In this document: positions 1 to 5,269 of the stretch, piece after piece
How positions within the stretch are numbered: the first letter of the stretch is position 1
Layout: the number at the start of each line of letters is the position of its first letter
DNA from: Dehalococcoidales bacterium
Lineage (GTDB): Bacteria; Chloroflexota; Dehalococcoidia; Dehalococcoidales; Fen-1064
DNA: 5,367 bases
Direction of reading: 5' to 3'
NCBI GenBank assembly: GCA_030667735.1
Contig: DAOUVG010000126.1
Location: 1 to 5,367, forward strand
Made by a program: the position numbers and the translations under genes
Notes under the pieces: generated by a model
Told to the model about the DNA's origin: nothing
Databases searched by the model: none
Seen by the model: only the letters and a program-made list of their open reading frames with translations

Positions 1-240
1 CCGAAGCGGAGCCCGGACCGCCACAACCATGACCCTCTGGTACCATTGTCCTGACACCCCCGGCCAAACAGGGTCACCCGCCTGGGTCATATATGTTACC
101 CGTTCCTGTCCGGCGAGACCACACTTGTTGACCGTCTAGACCTTACCGTGAGACCCACAACGTGTGAGAATAGTCTTGTCTCAAGTGGCGGGACCTACCA
201 TTACGTTGACGACAACGCAGAAACACACCGGGGGTCACGG
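1..240. other. Leader region upstream of the sugar kinase; no supported gene
   Basis: No convincing coding sequence is visible. Frame 3 ends at a TGA near position 30 and frame 1 at a TGA at 52-54, so the first bases could hold the last codons of an upstream gene, but too little is present to say. The kinase frame is open back to a GTG at 148, but that stretch (31 codons) has no family similarity and no Shine-Dalgarno. Two dyads with GGGT/ACCC arms lie at 71-79 and 84-101. TTGAC-containing stretches occur at 128-133 and 206-211, but neither has a good -10 hexamer at 16-18 nt, so no promoter is called. Confidence 0.5.
71..101. promoter_or_regulatory. Pair of GGGT/ACCC dyads, possible operator
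   Basis: Positions 71-79 read GGGTCACCC, a perfect dyad around one central base. Positions 84-101 form a second, longer near-palindrome, GGGTCATAT facing ATGTTACCC, with seven of nine arm positions matching. The two share the same outer GGGT...ACCC arms and are 13 nt apart start to start, a little more than one helical turn. They lie about 140-170 nt before the kinase start. This could be a regulator binding site for the operon, but short dyads of this kind also arise by chance in GC-rich DNA, and no matching promoter is visible beside them. Confidence 0.2.
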
Positions 241-1218
241 ATGATAATTGCACAGACTCCGCTCCGACTGAGCTTTCTTGGCGGCGGGACCGATTTCGAG
301 GACTTCTACAGTGTGAACGGCGGTGGTGCCGTCCTCAGTTCGGCAATAGACAAGTTCACCTTCGTCATCGTCAAAGAGCGGTTTGACGATATGATATACC
401 TCAACTACTCCAGGAAAGAAATCGTCAGCCGCGTGGATGACATCGAGCATGAGCTAATCCGGGAAGCAATGAGGATGACCGGCGTAGAGAGCGGCATAGA
501 GATAACCACCATGGCCGACATCCCCTCGGAAGGTACCGGACTAGGCTCGTCCAGCAGCATTACCGTGGGACTACTACAGGCGCTTCATACCTACCGGGGC
601 AACTCCGTAACCGCCGAGGACCTGGCCAGGCAGGCCTGCCGGATTGAGATTGACATCCTGGGCAAGCCCATCGGCAAGCAGGACCAGTACATCTCTGCAT
701 ACGGCAACATGCGGTTTATCTCCTTCCATAAGGACATGGTCAAGATAGACAAGGTTGGCATCAGCCGGGAGTACAAGCGGAAGCTGAATGAAAACCTCCT
801 CCTCTTCTACACCGGCCTCACCCGGCAATCGAGCGGAATCCTCACCGAGCAGAAGGCGAACATCAGCGAGAGAATGGACTTACTCAAGGAGTTGACCGGA
901 CTCGCATTCCAGGCAAAGCAGACTCTTCTGAGCGGAGCCTTCGAGGAATTCGGTGAACTGCTGCACGAAGGCTGGAATCTTAAGAAACAACTATCCAGCA
1001 AGATTACGAGCAGTGACATCGATGATGTCTACCGGACGGCGAGAAAGGCCGGGGCTATTGGCGGCAAGATTGCCGGTGCCGGTGGCGGGGGATTCCTGCT
1101 TCTCTACTGTCCGGTGGCGAAGCGGGATAACGTGCGCGCCAGTCTGGGACAACTACGCGAGTTCCCCTTCCATTTTCACAACGACGGCAGCAAGGTTATT
1201 TTCAACTACAGGAACTAG
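241..1218 (+). CDS. hddA: GHMP-family sugar kinase, probable D-glycero-alpha-D-manno-heptose 7-phosphate kinase
   Basis: Predicted 325-residue cytosolic GHMP kinase. All three family motifs are visible: the N-terminal substrate-binding motif TPLRLSFLGGGTDFEDFY (residues 6-23), the ATP phosphate-binding loop EGTGLGSSSS (97-106), and the C-terminal KIAGAGGGGFLLLY (276-289). GKQDQYISAYGN (145-156) matches the GKQDQY segment typical of the HddA branch. HddA-type enzymes phosphorylate O-1 of D-glycero-D-manno-heptose 7-phosphate, using ATP, to give the alpha-1,7-bisphosphate for GDP-heptose synthesis. The GmhA-type isomerase two genes downstream makes that substrate and supports this reading over fucokinase-like or other GHMP specificities. 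The ATG at 241 is chosen because family homology starts at residue 1 and GGGGG at 230-234 gives a weak Shine-Dalgarno; an in-frame GTG at 148 would add 31 unrelated residues. It heads the three-gene block, and its stop overlaps the ribosome-binding site of the next gene. Confidence 0.85.
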   Translation: MIIAQTPLRLSFLGGGTDFEDFYSVNGGGAVLSSAIDKFTFVIVKERFDDMIYLNYSRKEIVSRVDDIEHELIREAMRMTGVESGIEITTMADIPSEGTGLGSSSSITVGLLQALHTYRGNSVTAEDLARQACRIEIDILGKPIGKQDQYISAYGNMRFISFHKDMVKIDKVGISREYKRKLNENLLLFYTGLTRQSSGILTEQKANISERMDLLKELTGLAFQAKQTLLSGAFEEFGELLHEGWNLKKQLSSKITSSDIDDVYRTARKAGAIGGKIAGAGGGGFLLLYCPVAKRDNVRASLGQLREFPFHFHNDGSKVIFNYRN

Positions 1219-1229
1219 GTGGTAATGAT

Positions 1230-2345
1230 ATGAGAGTATTGGTTACCGGTGGTGCCGGCTTTATTGGTTCTCACACCGTTGACCTCCTGCTGGAGAGAGG
1301 GCACCGGGTACGTATCCTGGATAATCTGGCACCCCCCGTCCATCCGGGTGGGCGCAAACCCACTTACATACCTGATGACGCGGAGTTCATTCTGGGCGAT
1401 GTCCGCAACCGGAACGACATGGTGACGGCGCTGCGGGGCATTGACGCGGTGTTTCACCTGGCGGCCTATCAGGACTACCTGACGGACTTCAGTACCTTTG
1501 CCTCCGTGAATGACGTTGGTACGGCGCTTCTTTACGAGATTATAGTCAACCAGCACCTGCCGGTGCAGAAGGTGGTACTGGCCAGTTCGCAGGCGGTCTA
1601 TGGTGAAGGGAAGTACTCCTGTGAAGAGCACGGAGTACAGTACCCTCCACCCCGCACGCTGGAACAACTGGAAGGTAGCGACTGGGATGTGAAATGTGCT
1701 GTCTGCGAGGAACCAATGAGACCCCAGCTTCTCGACGAGTCGCGCACCAACCCCCACAACCAGTACGCAGTCTCCAAGTGTTGCCAGGAGCTATACGCAC
1801 TGACCCTGGGAAGGAAATATGGGATTCCCACCGTGGCCATGCGTTACAGTATCACGCAGGGACCCCGCCAGAGCTTCTACAATGCCTATTCCGGCATCCT
1901 GCGGAGCTTCACCATCCGGCTGCTGGAGAACCTGCCGCCAGTCATCTATGAAGATGGAGAGCAATTACGCGACTACGCCTATGTCGGTGATATTGTCCGG
2001 GCAAACCTGCTTGTCATGGAGAATGAAGCCGCCGACTACCGCGCCTTCAACGTCGGCGGGCGCAATCCCATCACCGTACTGGAATACGCGCGGACACTGC
2101 TCGGCATCACCGGCAGGAACATCCCCCCTGAGGTCCCCGGTCAGTTCCGCTTTGGCGACAGCCGCCATACGATATCGGACAGCTCAAGCCTCACATACCT
2201 CGGCTGGGAATCGAATACACCATTGGAACAAATCATCCGGGAGTACGTGGAGTGGGCACAGGCCCAGCCCGAGGTCCCGTACCAGTCTTATGCGGCCGCC
2301 TCTCGCGTAATGAGGCAGACTGAGGTAGTAAGGACGGTGAAGTAA
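1230..2345 (+). CDS. NAD-dependent sugar-nucleotide epimerase/dehydratase (extended SDR) with Cys/His-rich insert
   Basis: Predicted 371-residue cytosolic enzyme of the extended short-chain dehydrogenase/reductase family. The Rossmann nucleotide-binding motif TGGAGFIG is at residues 6-13, with D31 at the end of beta-2 (RILDN) as expected for NAD binding. The catalytic set is S120 (in SSQAVYG), Y179 and K183 (YAVSK). VGDIVRA (252-258) and FNVGG (273-277) are also typical. Between the Ser and Tyr motifs is an insertion of roughly 45 residues holding C131, H134, C156 and C159 (CxxH then CxxC), which looks like a small zinc site. I recall similar inserts in proteins annotated as dTDP-L-rhamnose 4-epimerase-like or UDP-glucose 4-epimerase-like, so the substrate is probably a nucleotide sugar, but I cannot name it. 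The start has a good AGGTGG at 1217-1222, 7 nt upstream and overlapping the kinase stop. The start is 11 nt after the kinase and its stop abuts the isomerase ATG, so translation is probably coupled. Confidence 0.85.
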   Translation: MRVLVTGGAGFIGSHTVDLLLERGHRVRILDNLAPPVHPGGRKPTYIPDDAEFILGDVRNRNDMVTALRGIDAVFHLAAYQDYLTDFSTFASVNDVGTALLYEIIVNQHLPVQKVVLASSQAVYGEGKYSCEEHGVQYPPPRTLEQLEGSDWDVKCAVCEEPMRPQLLDESRTNPHNQYAVSKCCQELYALTLGRKYGIPTVAMRYSITQGPRQSFYNAYSGILRSFTIRLLENLPPVIYEDGEQLRDYAYVGDIVRANLLVMENEAADYRAFNVGGRNPITVLEYARTLLGITGRNIPPEVPGQFRFGDSRHTISDSSSLTYLGWESNTPLEQIIREYVEWAQAQPEVPYQSYAAASRVMRQTEVVRTVK

Positions 2346-2993
2346 ATGGCAGACCAGGAACGGCACACAGAGCGAGGGACCGTTAGTGCGATACGTGCCT
2401 ATCTATTTGATATGACCCTGACACTGGACAAGCTCCCTGTCGACCGCATAACCAGGGTTGTTGAGGTCCTCAATGAGGCCCGGGAAAAAGGCAAGCGGGT
2501 TTTCACATTCGGCAACGGCGGCTCGGCGGCGACGGCTTCACATATCGCCTGCGACTTCTCCAAGGGAGCCGCCAGCCAGGACAGAACGGGCCTGAGAGCG
2601 TATTCGCTCAATGACAGCATACCGCTGACCACGGCCTGGGCGAATGATACCGACTACGAGAACATCTTCTCCGCACAGTTGGTCGGACTGGTCGACCCCG
2701 GTGATGTCGTCATCGCAATCAGCGGCAGCGGGAACTCCCCCAACGTACTCAACGGCGTTAGAGCCGCCAGGATACGGGGTGCCACGACAATTGGATTCAC
2801 CGGATTTGATGGCGGTAGACTTGAATCGCTGGTGGACATTGCCATCGTGGTCAACAACCACGTCATGGAGCAGGTGGAGGACGCACACCTTTTGCTGGGT
2901 CACATTATCACCACCTGCCTGAGACAGGCCGGGCCACAGCAGGCCGAGGTAATGGAAGCGGTACGGGTGCGCTCGGAAGCGCTTACCAGGTAG
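2346..2993 (+). CDS. gmhA: SIS-domain phosphoheptose isomerase (D-sedoheptulose 7-phosphate isomerase-like)
   Basis: Predicted 215-residue cytosolic protein with one SIS (sugar isomerase) domain. GmhA converts sedoheptulose 7-phosphate to D-glycero-D-manno-heptose 7-phosphate, the first committed step of ADP- or GDP-heptose synthesis. Phosphate-binding motifs are FGNGGSAATASH (55-66) and ISGSGNSPNV (125-134), both typical of GmhA. Aligned by eye to E. coli GmhA, the metal/catalytic positions His61, Glu65, Gln172 and His180 correspond to H66, D70, E178 and H186, so two are conserved and two are conservative changes of the kind seen in GmhA-like relatives. The related SIS protein DiaA is a formal alternative, but context with the HddA-type kinase favours a heptose role. 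The protein is about 20 residues longer than E. coli GmhA, mostly at the N terminus. The ATG directly follows the upstream TAA with no spacer, and GGACGGTGAAG just before it overlaps the end of the epimerase, implying coupled translation. Confidence 0.82.
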   Translation: MADQERHTERGTVSAIRAYLFDMTLTLDKLPVDRITRVVEVLNEAREKGKRVFTFGNGGSAATASHIACDFSKGAASQDRTGLRAYSLNDSIPLTTAWANDTDYENIFSAQLVGLVDPGDVVIAISGSGNSPNVLNGVRAARIRGATTIGFTGFDGGRLESLVDIAIVVNNHVMEQVEDAHLLLGHIITTCLRQAGPQQAEVMEAVRVRSEALTR

Positions 2994-3303
2994 CAGTCAT
3001 GGTGAGCAATCGGAAACGTGCAGACCAGCTTCCCGGCAACTTCAGGGTTTCTGCGCCCGGACCCGGACGATTTCCTCCCCGAACACCCTTCCCGGACAGG
3101 ACTCAAGTGCGAGCTCGCGGAGACCGACCCGACGAAGCAGGGCCTTCATTTCCCCACGCCGGTAGCAGGCGTGGTAACGACGGCCACCGCCGAACAACCT
3201 CGGCTCTTCCTCCAGGCCATAATCCATTACCATCCAAGCGAAAACGGAACCATCATATCCGCCTCCATTGACTTCACTCACCCTCTGAAGGCAGAATAGT
3301 GCT
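2994..3303. other. 310-nt gap with ambiguous open frames on both strands
   Basis: No gene is firmly supported here, but the stretch is not stop-rich. On + an open frame from GTG 3018 to TAG 3299 (93 residues) ends 4 nt before the phosphatase start. A hand count of its codons gives GC of about 63, 48 and 69 percent at positions 1, 2 and 3, a coding-like pattern. The exactly antisense frame (3317 down to 3042) shares that pattern with positions 1 and 3 swapped. It encodes 91 residues whose end (EMKALLRRVGLREL ... EEIVRVRAQKP) resembles the C-terminal tail of class I methyltransferases. A third + frame, ATG 2999 to TGA 3271, has only about 48 percent GC at its third position and is rejected. Neither plausible frame has a strong Shine-Dalgarno. 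The gap could be a decayed gene, a small unknown protein, or plain spacer; it separates the heptose block from the phosphatase/flavoenzyme pair. Confidence 0.4.
3268..3297 (+). promoter_or_regulatory. Candidate sigma70-type promoter just before the histidine phosphatase
   Basis: TTGACT at 3268-3273 matches the -35 consensus at five of six positions. CAGAAT at 3292-3297 matches the -10 consensus at four of six, with an 18-nt spacer. Transcription would begin at about 3303-3304, on or beside the ATG of the phosphatase, giving a leaderless or nearly leaderless transcript. That is unusual for most bacteria, so this may be chance. A separate promoter would make sense, since 310 nt separate the phosphatase from the heptose genes. 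Confidence 0.22.
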
Positions 3304-3936
3304 ATGACCCGTATCATTATTGCCCGCCACGGCGAGACCGATTGGAACGTGGGTGAGGTATTCCGGGGCAGACTGGATGTTGGACTTAACGAGACCGGCC
3401 TTGCCCAGGCAGAGGCCCTGGGGCAGCACCTGGCAGATTTCAGTCCGGAAGCCGTCTACTCCAGCCCCCTGAAGCGCGCCCTGGACACCGCCGGTGCCGT
3501 TGCCTCGCATCACAGCCTTAAAGTCAGTATTGCCGGGGGTTTGGTGGACTTCAACTACGGAACATGGCAGGGCCTGACCCACCAGGAGGTCAAGGAGAGG
3601 TACGCGGAACTCTACCACCGCTGGCTGACAGGACCGCACCTGGTGACGATGCCGGACGGCGAGAGTCTGGACGACGTTGCGGAGAGAGCAAGGCAGGTCG
3701 TTGAAACCGTTGTGGCATGTCACGAAGGCACGGTGGTGCTGGTCTCGCATCGCGTGGTGAACAAGGTCCTGATATGCAGTCTGCTGGGCCTGGATAACTC
3801 CCACTTCTGGAACATCAGGCAGGATGTGGCTGGAATGACCGTCTTTGAATACGAGGATGGCCGGTTTACACTCACCCGGCACAACGATACCTCACACCTC
3901 GGGCAGGTCCGGAAACATGCCTTGAGCGATTTCTGA
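3304..3936 (+). CDS. Histidine phosphatase family protein (phosphoglycerate mutase-like)
   Basis: Predicted 210-residue cytosolic enzyme of the histidine phosphatase (branch 1, PGAM-like) superfamily, at the usual length. The phosphohistidine motif ARHGETDWN is at residues 7-15, with R8 and H9 forming the start of the catalytic pocket. SSPLKRALDTA (53-63) supplies the conserved R58, PDGES (117-121) is a family signature, and LVSHR (146-150) holds the second catalytic histidine, H149. The usual acid/base Glu is represented by D82 in VDFNYGTWQG. Such proteins dephosphorylate sugar phosphates, phosphoglycerates or the cobalamin precursor alpha-ribazole phosphate; the sequence does not tell which. 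No cobalamin gene is nearby. Being close to heptose genes, it could act on a heptose phosphate, but that is inference. GAAGG at 3287-3291 is a weak Shine-Dalgarno 12 nt before the ATG. The flavoenzyme follows 7 nt after its stop, so the two are probably cotranscribed. Confidence 0.88.
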   Translation: MTRIIIARHGETDWNVGEVFRGRLDVGLNETGLAQAEALGQHLADFSPEAVYSSPLKRALDTAGAVASHHSLKVSIAGGLVDFNYGTWQGLTHQEVKERYAELYHRWLTGPHLVTMPDGESLDDVAERARQVVETVVACHEGTVVLVSHRVVNKVLICSLLGLDNSHFWNIRQDVAGMTVFEYEDGRFTLTRHNDTSHLGQVRKHALSDF

Positions 3937-3943
3937 GGGCTCC

Positions 3944-5068
3944 ATGTCGATTGAGGTAGATGTAGCCATCATTGGGGCCGGGGTTGTAGGTCTGGCGGTA
4001 GCCGCCGAACTGGCACGACAGCAGAAAGGCGTCTTTGTCCTCGAAAAGAACCGGACCTTCGGCCTCGAAACCAGCAGCCGGAATAGCGAGGTCATCCACG
4101 CCGGTATCTACTATCCCGAAGGCTCTCTCAAGGCAAGGTTCTGCGTCGAGGGAAATCCCCTGCTCTATGAGTTCTGCGAGAAGTACGGCGTGGGCCACCG
4201 CAGGCTGGGCAAGATTATCGTTGCCACTGATGATGCCGAGTTCGAAAAGCTGGAAGAGTTTCTCGAACTGGGGCACAGAAACGGCGTTACCGACCTCAGG
4301 CTCATATCCCGGAATGAAATCAGGCACACAGAACCGAACGTAGAGGCGGTTGCCGGAATGCTCTCCCCCTCAACGGGCATACTTGATGCCTACACTCTGA
4401 TGAGGGCACTGTACGGGCTCGCCAGGGAGAGGGGGGCCGACTTCGTATTCGAGACTGAGGTAGTTGGTCTGGAAAAGGTGGGAACAGGATACGAGGTTGA
4501 GATAAGGGACCGTGAAGGCACATCGTCGATTCGTGCCGGCACTGTGATTAACTCGGCGGGGCTGAACTCGGACCGGGTTGCCGGGCTAGCCGGAATCGAC
4601 CTTACGCAGGCCGGATACCAGCTCCACTACTGCAAGGGCGAGTACTTCAGTCTCAATTCGCCGGAAGGACCTCCGGTAAGCCGGCTGGTCTATCCCCTCC
4701 CCGAGCATGCCGGTAAGGGCATTCACATAACCCCTACCATGGACGGACGGATGAGGCTCGGCCCCAACACGCTCTACGTGGACGGGATAGACTACGGCGT
4801 GGACGAGGCCGATAAAGAAACATTCTACCAGTCCGTGAAGAAGTTCCTGCCGGGACTCAGGCTGGAAGACCTGGAGCCGGAGATGGCCGGTATCCGTCCC
4901 AAGCTCCAGGGGCCGGAGGACGACTTCCGCGACTTCGTAATCGCCCACGAAGAGGACAGGGGGCTGCCTGGCCTGATAAATATGGTAGGTATAGAGTCAC
5001 CCGGCCTGACCGGCTCCATCGCCATCGGCAGGTACGTGGCCGGGATGGTGAGGGGGCTTCTGGGGTAG
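3944..5068 (+). CDS. lhgO: FAD-dependent oxidoreductase, L-2-hydroxyglutarate oxidase/dehydrogenase-like
   Basis: Predicted 374-residue flavoenzyme of the DAO (glycine oxidase-like) fold. The N-terminal dinucleotide-binding motif IIGAGVVGLAVAAEL is at residues 9-23, and E34 in VLEK is the expected ribose-binding acid. The segment SSRNSEVIHAGIYYPEGSLK (44-63), GIHITPTMDGRMRLGPN (259-275), AGIRPKL (315-321) and the C-terminal ESPGLTGSIAIG (351-362) are characteristic of the L2HGDH/LhgO branch, which oxidises L-2-hydroxyglutarate to 2-oxoglutarate and passes electrons to oxygen or the quinone pool. Length is somewhat shorter than the roughly 420 residues of E. coli LhgO. There is no signal peptide or obvious transmembrane segment, so it is cytosolic or peripherally membrane-bound. 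Related DAO enzymes with other hydroxy-acid or glycerol 3-phosphate substrates cannot be excluded, so the gene symbol is tentative. GAGGG at 3935-3939 gives a Shine-Dalgarno that overlaps the previous stop; the ATG is the natural family start. Confidence 0.82.
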   Translation: MSIEVDVAIIGAGVVGLAVAAELARQQKGVFVLEKNRTFGLETSSRNSEVIHAGIYYPEGSLKARFCVEGNPLLYEFCEKYGVGHRRLGKIIVATDDAEFEKLEEFLELGHRNGVTDLRLISRNEIRHTEPNVEAVAGMLSPSTGILDAYTLMRALYGLARERGADFVFETEVVGLEKVGTGYEVEIRDREGTSSIRAGTVINSAGLNSDRVAGLAGIDLTQAGYQLHYCKGEYFSLNSPEGPPVSRLVYPLPEHAGKGIHITPTMDGRMRLGPNTLYVDGIDYGVDEADKETFYQSVKKFLPGLRLEDLEPEMAGIRPKLQGPEDDFRDFVIAHEEDRGLPGLINMVGIESPGLTGSIAIGRYVAGMVRGLLG

Positions 5069-5086
5069 GACCACAGTGCCCACACA

Positions 5087-5107
5087 GCACCGTTTGACAG
5101 ACGGTGC
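5087..5107 (+). terminator. 7-bp perfect hairpin after the flavoenzyme, possible terminator
   Basis: GCACCGT at 5087-5093 and ACGGTGC at 5101-5107 form a perfect 7-bp stem with a 7-nt loop (TTGACAG), 18 nt after the flavoenzyme stop. The position suits a transcription end between two units. There is no following T-run (the next bases are GCAAGGG), so it is not a canonical intrinsic terminator. It could be a 3' end stabiliser, part of a factor-dependent terminator, or chance. The loop holds a perfect TTGACA, but no good -10 follows at the right distance. Confidence 0.35.
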
Positions 5108-5188
5108 GCAAGGGATACGACCGGAGGCGCGCGGCCACACAAGCCAACCGCGATGGTCAGAAGCGTATGAGAACGCGAAGGGTGCGTG

Positions 5189-5217
5189 TTGCCTGAAGAC
5201 GGCGTCAGTAGTAGAAT
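5189..5217 (+). promoter_or_regulatory. Candidate sigma70-type promoter for the partial gene at the right edge
   Basis: TTGCCT at 5189-5194 matches the -35 consensus at four of six positions, and TAGAAT at 5212-5217 matches the -10 consensus at five of six, with the optimal 17-nt spacer. Transcription would start near 5224, leaving an untranslated leader of about 46 nt with the strong Shine-Dalgarno at 5258. A second -10-like hexamer, TATACT at 5222-5227, lacks a -35 at the right distance. The location between a hairpin and a new gene start supports an independent transcription unit. Confidence 0.42.
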
Positions 5218-5257
5218 ACTGTATACTCAGGCTCAGCGCAGATGCTGGCCGCATTGT

Positions 5258-5264
5258 GGAGGTG
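5258..5264 (+). promoter_or_regulatory. Strong Shine-Dalgarno (GGAGGTG) that fixes the start of the last gene
   Basis: GGAGGTG is close to the full anti-16S complement. The GGAGG core ends at 5262, 7 nt before the GTG at 5270 and 13 nt before the next in-frame GTG at 5276. The spacing favours 5270. It is the best ribosome-binding site in the window, and it is the main reason for calling this short partial reading frame a gene. Confidence 0.65.
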
Positions 5265-5269
5265 CTAAG

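Noticed and set aside
148..240. N-terminal extension of the kinase from GTG 148
   Set aside because: The 31 extra residues match nothing in GHMP kinases and have no Shine-Dalgarno. The family motif begins right after the ATG at 241.
1215..1757. 180-residue open frame on the - strand inside the epimerase gene
   Set aside because: It lies wholly antisense to a gene with clear SDR motifs, and its translation shows no recognisable domain. Long antisense frames are common in GC-rich genes.
2999..3271. 90-residue + frame starting at ATG 2999, just after the isomerase stop
   Set aside because: Its third codon position has the lowest GC (about 48 percent) of the frames here, and the product is rich in Arg, Pro and Gly as expected from an out-of-frame reading.
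3274..3882. 202-residue open frame on the - strand over the phosphatase
   Set aside because: It is antisense to a well-supported histidine phosphatase with all catalytic motifs. The translation is low in recognisable structure, so it is a shadow frame.
3872..4327. 151-residue - strand frame over the start of the flavoenzyme
   Set aside because: It is antisense to the FAD-binding motif of a clear DAO-family gene and has no domain signal.
5069..5269. Possible structured RNA (tRNA or other ncRNA) in the gap after the flavoenzyme
   Set aside because: No cloverleaf, CCA end or T-loop motif is visible, and only one short hairpin stands out. There is no basis for calling an RNA gene.
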